A stretch of 64,000 nt of DNA from Mesobacillus selenatarsenatis SF-1. Its GTDB lineage: Bacteria > Bacillota > Bacilli > Bacillales > Cytobacillaceae. The stretch is taken from positions 83,507 through 147,506 of the forward strand of contig NZ_BASE01000012.1 in assembly GCF_000813125.1 (NCBI RefSeq), given 5' to 3'. The position numbers were made by a program, and so were the translations under genes. The notes under the pieces were generated by a model. It saw nothing but the letters and a program-made list of their open reading frames with translations, searched no databases and was not told the DNA's origin. This document shows, piece by piece, positions 43,374 to 52,051 of this stretch. How positions within the stretch are numbered: the first letter of the stretch is position 1; each line of letters starts with the position of its first letter.

Positions 43374-44008
43374 AGCTATCTTGACAGATTCTCCTCATAA
43401 CCATCCAAAGCTATCTTAATTCCTTCGTTTTCTTGACAGGTTTTCTTCATTTACCTCCAAAGCTGTCATAATTCTTTCGGATTCTTGATAGGTTTTCTAC
43501 TTTTACACCCAAAGCTGTCATGATTCTTTCATTTTCTTGACAGCTTTTCTACTTTTACACCCAAAGCTGTCTTAATTCCTTCGTTTTCTTGACAGCTTTT
43601 CTTCATTTACCTCCAGAGCTGTCTTAATTCCTTCGTTTTCTTGACAGCTTTTATTCATTTACCTCCAAAGCTGTCATAATTCTTTGGTTTTCCTGACAGC
43701 TTTTCCTCATTTACATCTATAGCTGTCATGATTCTTTCATTTTCTTGACAGCTTTTCTACTTTTACACCCAAAGCTGTCTTAATTCCTTCGTTTTCTTGA
43801 CAGCTTTTCTTCATTTACTTCCAAAGCTGTCATAATTCCTTCGGGTTCTTGACAGCTTTTCTTCTTCTACACCCAAAGCTGTCATAATTACTTCGTTTTC
43901 TTGACAGCTTTTCTTCATTTACCTCCAAAGCTGTCATAATTCTTTCGGATTCTTGATAGGTTTTCTACTTTTACACCCAAAGCTGTCATGATTCTTTCGG
44001 ATTCTTAC
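43374..44008. repeat. Tandem repeat array, 52-bp period, 12 copies
   Basis: The anchor AGCTGTC (AGCTATC in the first) starts at 43409, 43461, 43513, 43565, 43617, 43669, 43721, 43773, 43825, 43877, 43929 and 43981, exactly every 52 bases. Each unit has an inverted repeat GACAGCTTT ... AAAGCTGTC. The sequence is unrelated to the 8278-8690 array although the period is identical. It fills the space between padR and the 78-aa gene. Confidence 0.95.
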
Positions 44009-44050
44009 AGCTCGTAGTTGTTCTAAAAGGCTTTACGCCCAATAAAAAAA

Positions 44051-44068
44051 GCTGCCAATTTTGACAGC
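44051..44068 (-). terminator. Terminator of the 78-aa gene
   Basis: GCTGCCAA / TTGACAGC stem followed on the minus strand by TTTTTTTATT. Its arms (GCTGTCAA) resemble the arms of the neighbouring 52-bp units. Confidence 0.65.
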
Positions 44069-44084
44069 CGTTACAGTACTAACA

Positions 44085-44321
44085 TTAATATTCGTCTCGT
44101 TGAGCTCTATCAGCTTCCCTATTTTTGAGTTTTGTTAACCTGTAATCATGGCCTTTTGATGCGGATGAATGTGAGTGGTGAATGTTGTGTTTTCTTTCCT
44201 TTTTCCAGTCATGATCGTCTTCATCATATTCATGGAGAAAATGAGCAGACCGCATTTCTTTTCTGGCAGTGATCACACGTTTCGATGGACGTCTTTTACC
44301 TGATTGAATCCTTTTATCCAT
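44085..44321 (-). CDS. Highly charged small protein, 78 aa
   Basis: A hydrophilic His/Lys/Arg/Asp-rich protein (GKRRPSKRVITARKEMRS, DEDDHDWKKERKHN, HHSHSSASKG). AGGGGGT precedes the ATG. Probably disordered; could bind nucleic acid or metal, but I do not recognise it. Confidence 0.6.
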   Translation of the reverse strand: MDKRIQSGKRRPSKRVITARKEMRSAHFLHEYDEDDHDWKKERKHNIHHSHSSASKGHDYRLTKLKNREADRAQRDEY

Positions 44322-44510
44322 CTCTGCACCCCCTGGTATTCAGCGGTTCCTTCCCTTTTATTTTACCATGATTTAAATTTTCCTATTATGAACAACAGTT
44401 GAAATTTTTTTTAATGAAAATGTCAGTGGCTTGCCATCGCTGCTATGTCTTGTACAAAAACTTATTCACAATGAAGATTTTATAATTTCTTCCTAAAAAA
44501 CCCTTTTAAT

Positions 44511-44528
44511 TAGTGTAATTTTACACTA
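44511..44528 (+). promoter_or_regulatory. Palindromic operator-like site, second copy
   Basis: TAGTGTAA - TT - TTACACTA, the same core and spacing as at 8192-8213. It lies 18 bases before the start of the TolB-like gene, so a bound protein would block transcription or mark the promoter. Confidence 0.6.
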
Positions 44529-44546
44529 TATAGAAGGAACACTTTA

Positions 44547-45817
44547 TTGGGTGCAATTGCTTTTGTTGCTTTGTTGTTGATTTCAAGCATTAGTTATGTG
44601 TTGTTGGCCGACCGGGATGCTTATAAATATTATACAGGTCTTGGAAGTGGGCTAGCCATCTCTGAAGATGATCAGTTCATCGCCTTTTCCTATTTTAATA
44701 ATGGAAATTCTGCAATCTATACTGCTGGACAGGATGGTCGAGATGTTAAAAGAGTAAGCAACCCTGAACGGGTTTATCACCTGAACCCTCAGTTTTCACC
44801 AGATGGCAGCAAGATTTTATATTTATCAAAGGACAGTAACCATATTAAATCGCTTTACATAGCAAATGTGGATGGCGCTAATCCCAAAAAACTTTCTAAT
44901 AATTCTCAGCACATTTCTGGCGCTGTCTTTTCTGATGACAACGAAACGATTTTCTTCGCAAGCATGCCTGCAGAAGAGTTTAAAAAGACTGAGGGGGAGA
45001 CTCAAGAGGGCTTTGACCTTTTTTCCGTTAAAATTGATGGCTCACAAATGGAGCAGTTAACTGATAGAGATTTCTATACAATGGATAGCCTCGCCTTTTC
45101 TGCTGAAAAAAAGGAAATTCTCTTCAAGGATTTTGACGATATAAATGCGTTTGACCTGGAGGATCGACGGGTTTATACAGCAGATTTAAGCGGTGAAATG
45201 CCAACAGATTTTTTTCATCTCACGCTTTCGCCTATGCTTAATGCTTTAGCTTATACGACGATCACTGAAGAATCAAAGGAGACTTCCCTGTTTGAATACG
45301 ATTTATTTCTGAAAGATTTGAAAGATGGAGACACCAAAAGGCTTACCGACTTGAATTCATCTGTCGTATCTCCGGTGTTTTTAACGATAAAAATGAAATT
45401 CTCTTCCTGGAATATATAAATTGGCCGCAAGAACCAGAGGAATATAAGTTGAGGGCAGTAGACATAGAAACCAAGAAGTTAAAAGAACTTAGACTTGAAA
45501 TGCCGGATCTTGATTCCAGCAACTTTGTCATGAAGGCCATCGATTACTCAGTCAACGGCTGGACAGTTGGCCTGTTGTATACAGTGCTATTAATGTTTAT
45601 AACTGTTTACGTCAAGCATAAAAAAGTGTTTTTGCCGTCGTTAATCAGCCTGGCAATTGGGTTATTGACATTAGCCGCAAGCTTTGTTGTGGCTGTCACG
45701 GTAGATCCTTGGGCAGGAATTGGTGTCGGCATGCTGGCAGCTGGTTTACTAGTTTGTACGATCGTTATATTCATTTTTGCCTTTGTCATGAAGCTTTTAA
45801 GAAAAGGAGCAAGATAA
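44547..45817 (+). pseudogene. TolB-like beta-propeller membrane protein, one frameshift
   Basis: The first frame (TTG at 44547, AGAAGGA upstream, to 45419) has an N-terminal membrane helix and TolB/WD-type propeller repeats (YHLNPQFSPDGSKILYLSKD, SLYIANVDGANPKKLSNN). At the T-run 45378-45382 the coding frame shifts; adding one T joins it to FNDKNEILFLEYINWPQEPE and on to a C-terminal domain with three membrane helices (stop 45817). The full protein would be about 423 aa. The short homopolymer makes either a recent mutation or a sequencing error likely. Confidence 0.7.
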
Positions 45818-45818
45818 A

Positions 45819-46112
45819 ATGCCAGAATCAGTCGGAATGATTTTGACGCTCTTAATGAATATTGCTCTTTTTGGGGTGGCGAATTATTTTGCAGTGAAGG
45901 ATTCAGCGAGGAACATAAAAAGACGAATTATTGCAGGATTGGTCTTTCTCCTTTTCACACCAGTAATTTTTTTCAGCACTCTCTACCTCGGTTTTACATG
46001 GGATGACTCGGGATGGGGTGCAGGAATCCTGACTGTAATTTATACTGGGTTGTATATATTGAATGGACTCATCCTGCTGGTGTCCTCCATTCACATATAT
46101 TTCAGGAAATAG
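45819..46112 (+). CDS. Small membrane protein, 97 aa
   Basis: Three hydrophobic segments (MILTLLMNIALFGVANYFAV; IIAGLVFLLFTPVIFFST; ILTVIYTGLYILNGLILLV). It starts one base after the stop of the TolB-like gene (AAGGAG inside that gene), so the two are co-translated. Family unknown. Confidence 0.68.
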   Translation: MPESVGMILTLLMNIALFGVANYFAVKDSARNIKRRIIAGLVFLLFTPVIFFSTLYLGFTWDDSGWGAGILTVIYTGLYILNGLILLVSSIHIYFRK

Positions 46113-46122
46113 ATGTTTAAAG

Positions 46123-46148
46123 CTGTCCGGTGATAAATGATCGGACAG
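46123..46148 (+). terminator. Terminator of TolB-like operon
   Basis: CTGTCCG / CGGACAG stem, then TTTTTTTCTG. Confidence 0.85.
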
Positions 46149-46178
46149 TTTTTTTCTGAATAAAAAACAAAACAAAAA

Positions 46179-46193
46179 GCTGCCAATGGCAGC
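46179..46193 (-). terminator. Terminator of tatA
   Basis: GCTGCCA / TGGCAGC stem followed on the minus strand by TTTTTGTTTTG. Confidence 0.75.
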
Positions 46194-46198
46194 TTTGA

Positions 46199-46393
46199 TT
46201 AGCTCTTTTTATCTTGTTCGTTTTCCCTGATTTCCTTCTTTACATCATCAGCAAGTCCATTCGTCGCGTTCTTGAATTCTTTCATCGACTTGCCGACTGC
46301 CCGTCCGATTTCCGGGAGTTTGTTTGGCCCAAAAATGATCAGCGCAATTACGAGAATCAGGATTAATCCTGGAAACCCTATATTTGAAAACAT
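46199..46393 (-). CDS. tatA: Twin-arginine translocase subunit TatA
   Basis: A 64-aa TatA: short N-terminal membrane helix ([16 protein letters not shown]), the [20 protein letters not shown] hinge and amphipathic helix, and an acidic/basic tail. TatA forms the pore of the Tat system for folded proteins. No tatC is adjacent in the window, so it acts with components elsewhere. Confidence 0.9.
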   Translation of the reverse strand: MFSNIGFPGLILILVIALIIFGPNKLPEIGRAVGKSMKEFKNATNGLADDVKKEIRENEQDKKS

Positions 46394-46530
46394 TGTATCT
46401 CTCCTATTGAAAAAAGTTACGTCTATTATATCGAATCATCTCTACAAATTAAACCCATAGTGTTTTATGAATCAAATTCCACTCAATGAAGACAATAAGA
46501 TTGATTATTTTACATAAGGGGTGTTTAACA

Positions 46531-47049
46531 ATGAAGTCAAAATTAATCCCGGTAGTAGCCTGCCTGTTTTTATTCATAAGTTTTTCCGGAGCTGCCAAGG
46601 CGCAAACTGAGGTGCCTGCTGACTTTGGTGCTAAAGGTGCACTGAAGGATTCCTCGATTACATTGGATGAAGCTTTAGTATATGCCATTCAGGACGAATA
46701 CCTTGCACAGGCTCGTTACGACGCTGTCATCGGAAAATTCGGCAACATCAGGCCATTCAGCAATATCAAGTCGGCGGAGCAGCAACATATCAGTGCCCTC
46801 CTTACTTTATTTCAGAAGTACGACAAACCTATTCCTGAAGACAGTGCCAAACAATATGTTTCAGCACCTGAAACATTGAAGGACGCTTTTAATGCAGGAG
46901 TTCAGGCGGAAATCGATAATATTGCGATGTATGATAAATTAAAAACGATTCCCTCCCTGCCGGAGGATGTAAAAATGGTATTTACCCAATTAGGAAATGC
47001 TTCAAAAAACCACCTAAGAGCCTTCCAAATAGGTGCCGGACGAAATTAA
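46531..47049 (+). CDS. DUF2202 (ferritin-like) secreted protein
   Basis: A 172-aa protein with a Sec signal peptide (VVACLFLFISFSGAAKAQ, probable cleavage after AKA or AKAQ) and a DUF2202 four-helix domain: DEALVYAIQDEYLAQARYDA, SAEQQHISALLTLFQKY, QAEIDNIAMYDKLK. The Glu/His positions fit a ferritin-like diiron fold, though function is not established. ATG at 46531 follows AAGGGGTG; an upstream frame start is spurious. Confidence 0.82.
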   Translation: MKSKLIPVVACLFLFISFSGAAKAQTEVPADFGAKGALKDSSITLDEALVYAIQDEYLAQARYDAVIGKFGNIRPFSNIKSAEQQHISALLTLFQKYDKPIPEDSAKQYVSAPETLKDAFNAGVQAEIDNIAMYDKLKTIPSLPEDVKMVFTQLGNASKNHLRAFQIGAGRN

Positions 47050-47107
47050 AAAAATAAAACCACTGTTGAAGAACAACTTAATGATTCTTCAAATCCACAA
47101 AATTGAG

Positions 47108-47139
47108 AAAACGCTTGGATATAGGAATCCAAGCGTTTT
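47108..47139 (+). terminator. Terminator of DUF2202 gene
   Basis: AAACGCTTGGAT / ATCCAAGCGTTT perfect stem, then TCTTTTT. Confidence 0.88.
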
Positions 47140-47195
47140 CTTTTTAAAATGCCTCGTTTTAATTTTCAGGGTCCTATATAATTTGACTACTAGAT

Positions 47196-47372
47196 TTACC
47201 TGGTCAAAACATAATAAATTACATATAACCAACTAAAGAACCCGTGAATTATTGCCCAGAGTACTGATTTATGAATACTCCAAGATATTGTAATGGCTAA
47301 AGCAGAACCAAAAGTAATTGCACTTCCAGAACCAACTGGAACATTAAATCTTTTTTCTTTCCTTTCTTTCAT
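47196..47372 (-). CDS. Small membrane protein, 58 aa
   Basis: ATG at 47372 to TAA at 47196-47198. Basic N-terminus (KERKEKRFNVPVGSGSA) followed by one or two hydrophobic helices (FGSALAITISWSIHKSVLWA, FFSWLYVIYYVLTR). It is just under common ORF-length cut-offs. A G-rich stretch precedes the ATG. I recall similar short proteins in bacilli but cannot name a family. Confidence 0.65.
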   Translation of the reverse strand: MKERKEKRFNVPVGSGSAITFGSALAITISWSIHKSVLWAIIHGFFSWLYVIYYVLTR

Positions 47373-47718
47373 ACCCCAACCCCCAGTCTATGGATCTATT
47401 TATCTTTTCTATATGTTGATATTTATTCTTCAATTAGCAGGTTATTCTTTTCAACTATAATAATCCTCTAGTTTACACCCAACACCAACGTTTGTTCAGT
47501 GAGAAACACTAAACTACCTTGATTCAGCAACGCTAATATAACTATACTTTTTTTGCTTAAGTCACCATGATTTGCAATTTCTTTTGTTTCTTGTTATGAT
47601 GAATAAGAATTATTTTTGTTCGGTGTAAAGGATAGTATAAGTTTTGACTTTTCGTCTTGATGATCACTTTGGGCAAGGATAGTAATAAGTTGTGCGATAG
47701 CACTAGGAGGCAACAAAA

Positions 47719-47919
47719 ATGGAACAAGGTACAGTGAAATGGTTTAATGCAGAAAAAGGTTTCGGCTTCATCGAACGTGAAAATGGAGACGACGTATTCG
47801 TACACTTCTCTGCTATCCAAAGTGAAGGCTTCAAGTCTTTAGATGAAGGTCAAAAAGTAACGTTTGACGTTGAGCAAGGTGCTCGTGGAGCTCAAGCTGC
47901 TAACGTTCAAAAAGCATAA
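47719..47919 (+). CDS. Cold-shock protein (CspB/CspD family)
   Basis: A 66-aa CSD protein with RNP1 KGFGFI and RNP2 VFVHF. It binds single-stranded nucleic acid and melts mRNA structure. AGGAGG lies eight bases before ATG. The 340 bases upstream hold no other gene; a long 5' leader, usual for csp genes, is likely. Confidence 0.95.
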   Translation: MEQGTVKWFNAEKGFGFIERENGDDVFVHFSAIQSEGFKSLDEGQKVTFDVEQGARGAQAANVQKA

Positions 47920-47923
47920 TACA

Positions 47924-47949
47924 AACAGGCTCTTTAAATAGAGCCTGTT
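47924..47949 (+). terminator. Terminator of csp gene
   Basis: AACAGGCTC / GAGCCTGTT stem followed by TTTTTTG. Confidence 0.9.
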
Positions 47950-47974
47950 TTTTTTGATTCCCTGTATCATGCTC

Positions 47975-48165
47975 AATAAAAAAACACTGCTCAACTTTTT
48001 AGAAACAATTTCCTTCTTTCCTATATCCAGCAGCAAATCCCGATATTTCTTTTCACCTCGGCAATGCCCCCATGACATTCATCTCGCCATATTGTTCACC
48101 GGGAATCTCCTGAAGCTTTTTCGCATATACAGAATCCGGACGGTCCGGCTTTCCCTTGCATTGTA
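47975..48165 (-). pseudogene. Manganese-catalase gene relic
   Basis: Two frames encode KPDRPDSVYAKKLQEIPGEQYGEMNVM, then RGEKKYRDLLLDIGKKEI. This matches the N-terminal part of Mn catalases of the YdbD/CotJC type (..KPDRPD..AKK.QEILGGQFGEMSVM..., ..RG..KY.D.L.DIG.EE..H). The metal-ligand middle is deleted, a frameshift joins the parts, and nothing of the C-terminal two thirds remains. It is a decayed gene. Confidence 0.6.
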
Positions 48166-48220
48166 GTTCTTTAATATGATAGAAAATTTGTTATCTATAG
48201 TGAAATTATGATGATGCAAA

Positions 48221-48251
48221 AAGAGCAGTACCCTATTGGGACTGCCCTCTT
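48221..48251 (-). terminator. Terminator of nhaC
   Basis: AAGAGCAGT / ACTGCCCTCTT stem with one bulge, T-rich after it on the minus strand. Confidence 0.7.
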
Positions 48252-48253
48252 AA

Positions 48254-49675
48254 CTATGAAGCTTTCCTTACCGCTTCTGTTGCCGAACTCTCCTTCTTCA
48301 CAAACTCCAGTTTAAAAGCGAACAATGCAAAGATAATTGATAATATCGGTACTGTGAAGTTCAGTACTGCATATGGTGCGTATTCGAATGGATGTACTGA
48401 CAAGGCTGAAATAATGAACACGGCGCAAGTATTCCAGGGCACTAGTGGTGATGTTACCGTGCCTCCATCCTCTACAGCACGAGATAGGTTTTTCGAATGA
48501 AGCCCTTTGTCATCGTATGCTTTTTTATACATTCGCCCTGGTAAAAGAACTGATAGGTACTGTTCGCCTGCAGCAACATTTGTTAAAAATGAAGTTGCAA
48601 CTGTTGAGACGACCAGGCTTCGAGCGGTCCGGGCCAGCTTCAAAATTTTTTCTACGATTGACTGAAGCATACCAGTCTGCTCCATCACACCTGCAAAAGC
48701 CATTGCTATAAGAGCCAGGGAAACAGTATACATCATATCCTGAATTCCGCCTCTGCTGAAAAGCTCGTCGACAGAAGCGTTCCCTGTTTCAATCGTAAAA
48801 CCGTTTTGAAGTGTATTAACCGCATCAGCTATGGCGCCACCTTGTACGGTAAACTGGGTAATCCATCCGAGGAATACTCCTACGATTAGGGCTGGAAGTG
48901 CTGGGATCTTAAAGGCAACCAATAAAATGACCGCCGCTGGAACTAGCAATAACCATGGTGATATCACAAAGTTTGATTGAATTACATTCATGATTTCAAG
49001 AATTTGTTGGTTATCTACTCCTGCATTGCTAAAATCCCTGCCAAGATACCAATAGACGCCCAGAGCAATCAAAAAGGCGGGCACTGTCGTATAAACCATA
49101 TGGCGAATATGGGCAAACAGATCTGTTCCCGTGACTCCTGCCGCCAGATTGGTTGTATCGGACAATGGCGACATTTTATCTCCAAAATAAGAGCCTGAAA
49201 TGATCGCCCCTGCTACCATGGGTGCAGGAATTCCCATGCTCATGCCGATTCCCATACCGGCAACACCAATTGTGCCCATTGTAGACCATGAACTACCTAT
49301 CGCCAGAGTAATCAGTGCCGTAATTATGCTTATTGATACAAGGAACATGGATGGACTCATTATTTTAAGGCCATAGTATACCATCGTTGCTACAACCCCA
49401 CCGCCAATCCACGAACCGATGATCATTCCAACTGTGATTATGATCAGAATTGCCGGTAAAGCCATTTTAATACCTTTATAAATACCTTCTTCGATAAAAT
49501 TCCATTTAAAGCCTGCAAACCAGGCAACAAGACCTGCCACCACCGTTCCAATAATCAGCGGAATATGCGGGTCTCCTTCAAATTTTACAATCGTGACTGC
49601 CATTGAAACTACCATAACTAACAAAGGGATGATAGCAAGTCCAAATGGCACTTTCCTCTCGATACTTTTCCCCAT
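48254..49675 (-). CDS. nhaC: Na+/H+ antiporter NhaC
   Basis: A 473-aa protein of about twelve membrane helices of the NhaC family: VGMIIGSWIGGGVVATMVYYGL, SGSYFGDKMSPLSDTTNLAAG (conserved in NhaC) and GGTVTSPLVPWNTCAVF. It exchanges Na+ for H+ at the cytoplasmic membrane. AAGGAGG precedes ATG. Single gene. Confidence 0.93.
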   Translation of the reverse strand: MGKSIERKVPFGLAIIPLLVMVVSMAVTIVKFEGDPHIPLIIGTVVAGLVAWFAGFKWNFIEEGIYKGIKMALPAILIIITVGMIIGSWIGGGVVATMVYYGLKIMSPSMFLVSISIITALITLAIGSSWSTMGTIGVAGMGIGMSMGIPAPMVAGAIISGSYFGDKMSPLSDTTNLAAGVTGTDLFAHIRHMVYTTVPAFLIALGVYWYLGRDFSNAGVDNQQILEIMNVIQSNFVISPWLLLVPAAVILLVAFKIPALPALIVGVFLGWITQFTVQGGAIADAVNTLQNGFTIETGNASVDELFSRGGIQDMMYTVSLALIAMAFAGVMEQTGMLQSIVEKILKLARTARSLVVSTVATSFLTNVAAGEQYLSVLLPGRMYKKAYDDKGLHSKNLSRAVEDGGTVTSPLVPWNTCAVFIISALSVHPFEYAPYAVLNFTVPILSIIFALFAFKLEFVKKESSATEAVRKAS

Positions 49676-49820
49676 TTGTTTTCCTCCTTGCTGTCTCGAT
49701 AACTGTCTTTACCCTCAAATCAAGACAGTTAGACAAGCAAGAATTTGGAAACTCCTAGAATAAAAAGAAGGAATCCATATAATCGGTATCTAATTACTTT
49801 ATAAAAAGGAGGTCGTAACC

Positions 49821-50642
49821 TTGAATCCATTTGTTTCTGCTTGTATTGCCCCTCACGGTGGTGAGATAATCCCCGAATTGCAAGGGGCCCTTCCAGATAG
49901 GATGGCTGTCACTAGGAAAAGTTTAATGAACCTTGGACAGCAAATGGCTGAAGCCAAACCAGATTGTATTGTTGTTCTTACTCCCCATGGAACGAGAATT
50001 AATGGCCGATTTTCCATAACTGATTCAGAACGTCTGATAGGAAGCTGGAATGAGAACGAGGCAACTTTTACGATGGAAAAATTGGTAGAGAGAGACCTAG
50101 CGCGAAAAATCAATGACGAAGCGCTAAAAAACGGACAGCTATCCTCGACAATAAATTTCGGAACTGCTGCCGGGCCGATCTCTTGCCTGCCACTTGATTG
50201 GGGGGCTATCGTCCCGCTCCGCTTCATGCCTGATGTTCCCGTTGTCGTAATCACACCAGCAAGAGATCTTTCCTTCCAAAAGCATATTGAATTCGGAAAA
50301 TCGCTTCGTATAGCTGTAGCTCAATACGACAAGAAAGTCGGATTGATTGCCAGCTGTGATTGGGCTCATGCTCATGATGAAAAAGGCCCTTATGGGTTTG
50401 ATCCAGCAGCCAAAGAACTCGATGAACAAGCGGTTGAGTTGATAAGAACAAATCAACTCGAAAAAATGGCAGACTTCGATGCCGATTTCATTGAAGCCGC
50501 AAAACCAGACGGAATCTGGCAAACCCTCATCCTTGCCGGCGCCATACCTCCCGAGGAGAGACTTGTAGAATTTCTCTCTTACGAAGCACCAACATACTTC
50601 GGATTGATATGTGCAGAAATCTCGGCCAAAAGAAAAATCTAG
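49821..50642 (+). CDS. LigB/DODA-type extradiol dioxygenase family protein
   Basis: A 273-aa protein of the class III extradiol dioxygenase (LigB/DODA/MEMO) superfamily. Candidate iron ligands are the His of SACIAPHGGEI near residue 13 and of VLTPHGTRING near 57; a third conserved segment is IASCDWAHAHDEKGPYGF. TTG start with AAAGGAGGT seven bases upstream. Substrate unknown; single gene, no aromatic pathway nearby. Confidence 0.82.
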   Translation: MNPFVSACIAPHGGEIIPELQGALPDRMAVTRKSLMNLGQQMAEAKPDCIVVLTPHGTRINGRFSITDSERLIGSWNENEATFTMEKLVERDLARKINDEALKNGQLSSTINFGTAAGPISCLPLDWGAIVPLRFMPDVPVVVITPARDLSFQKHIEFGKSLRIAVAQYDKKVGLIASCDWAHAHDEKGPYGFDPAAKELDEQAVELIRTNQLEKMADFDADFIEAAKPDGIWQTLILAGAIPPEERLVEFLSYEAPTYFGLICAEISAKRKI

Positions 50643-50658
50643 TCACCGACTAGATTTT
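50634..50658. terminator. Bidirectional terminator
   Basis: AAAATCTAGTC / GACTAGATTTT with a 3-base loop, T-runs on both strands. It overlaps the stop codons of both convergent genes. Confidence 0.88.
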
Positions 50659-50877
50659 CTTTTTGATGTCTTCTCTTATAGAATCCATTAAATCCTCAGA
50701 CAAGTTTGCAGGCAGTGTTTTATCGTCCTCTACAATCCAGGCATTCATCAATTCAAGGTCTGATTTTTGAAAGGTAACGATATAATTCTGTTGCTCAACA
50801 GTAAATTCAACTGTTACATGTTCCTCACCATAAGATTCCTCATCAATAATCATATTGGTCATTTCATATGGATTCAT
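50650..50877 (-). CDS. Acidic small protein, 75 aa
   Basis: Soluble acidic protein (EESYGEEHVTVEFTVEQQNY, IREDIKKKI at the C-terminus). I do not recognise it. AAAGGAG precedes ATG. Its end overlaps the terminator stem. Confidence 0.6.
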   Translation of the reverse strand: MNPYEMTNMIIDEESYGEEHVTVEFTVEQQNYIVTFQKSDLELMNAWIVEDDKTLPANLSEDLMDSIREDIKKKI

Positions 50878-50996
50878 AATAAAACTCCTTTACTCATTCC
50901 TTTTGTTATATTTGTCAATAAGAAGATATTTATACTGTTTTACACTTATTAACATAATAGTTTTATCCAAAACTAATAGTTCAATATAAGACAAAA

Positions 50997-51021
50997 ACGC
51001 GCCAGAAAAAAACTGACGCGT
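50997..51021 (-). terminator. Terminator of the GntR-regulated operon
   Basis: ACGCGCCAG / CTGACGCGT stem, followed on the minus strand by TTTTTGTC. Confidence 0.82.
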
Positions 51022-51058
51022 AACTTTCCTTATTCTGTTTTAACCTTAATAACAAATT

Positions 51059-52051
51059 TTAAACTACGGCACCCTTCCCTGATCTTCTAATGGCGTAATG
51101 TTTCTTTTCAACATAATAGAGAAATACTTCCCTTGAAGTCTTTTTTGGTGTGTAATGAAACCTACTCTTCAGATTATGGTTATCTAAAACAGGCCGGTAT
51201 CTTAGGAAGTTCACCTGCTCTTCGCCGTATTGAGTCAGCGATAGCCTCTTAAGGATAAAAAGAATTGACTTTACAAGCCAGACCGGTAATCGGATGACAG
51301 GCTTACCGAGAATTTCTCCTATTTCATCGATTGTCAGTGACCCATCTCCTGCTACGTTAAAAATGCCTGTTTCTTTGCCATTGATTCCTTTAATCAGACA
51401 GCCTACGACATCCTGATCCCAGATGAACACAAACGGGCTATTCGAACCTGAAATTCCAAGCAGCACTCTTTTTTCAAAAAGATTTGTAATCTGGTTATTG
51501 ACTGTGTCCCCCAATATCGTCCCAATCCGGAAGATTACCTGCTCGAGATTTGGATGCTTTTTCCGGTAATCTTTCAAAAGCTCCTCGACCAGCCGCTTAT
51601 GATGAGAATAGGAAAATTCCTCATTACCCCTGATTGCATCGTCCTCTTTTATCCACTCCGGATTATCTGCATGATAACCATACGCAGCCCCGCTTGACGT
51701 AACCACTACTCTTTTCACTTGATTTTCTACACATGCTTGTAAAATGTTATCTGTCCCTTTGACATCCACTGAATACTCGAATTCGCGGTTACTCTTTTTT
51801 CCAGGAGTAACAATTGTCGCAAGGTGAACCACCGTATGAATATTATTTTCTCTTATCACTGCTTGAACTTGTGGGGAACGGACATCCAACTGAATATATC
51901 GAATTCCATCTTCCTTATTAAAGGCAGAGTCAGCTCTAATATCAGTAGCGATTATGTTCCACTTCTGTCCATTTGTTTTATTGAGGTCGATCAATCGGTT
52001 TACAAGCTGGGTGCCAAGATAGCCAGAGGCACCAGTAATAAGGATGTTCAT
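51059..52051 (-). CDS. NAD-dependent epimerase/dehydratase (extended SDR)
   Basis: A 330-aa extended SDR: NAD motif ITGASGYLG, active-site Ser/Tyr/Lys in VVVTSSGAAYGYH and FSYSHHKR (the Y-x-x-x-K position reads S-H-H-K-R after FSYS, i.e. Y then K four on). It may oxidise, reduce or epimerise the operon's hydroxy or sugar-like substrate. ATG at 52051 follows GGAGG and overlaps the transporter stop as ATGA; a longer frame upstream is spurious. Last gene of the operon. Confidence 0.85.
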   Translation of the reverse strand: MNILITGASGYLGTQLVNRLIDLNKTNGQKWNIIATDIRADSAFNKEDGIRYIQLDVRSPQVQAVIRENNIHTVVHLATIVTPGKKSNREFEYSVDVKGTDNILQACVENQVKRVVVTSSGAAYGYHADNPEWIKEDDAIRGNEEFSYSHHKRLVEELLKDYRKKHPNLEQVIFRIGTILGDTVNNQITNLFEKRVLLGISGSNSPFVFIWDQDVVGCLIKGINGKETGIFNVAGDGSLTIDEIGEILGKPVIRLPVWLVKSILFILKRLSLTQYGEEQVNFLRYRPVLDNHNLKSRFHYTPKKTSREVFLYYVEKKHYAIRRSGKGAVV

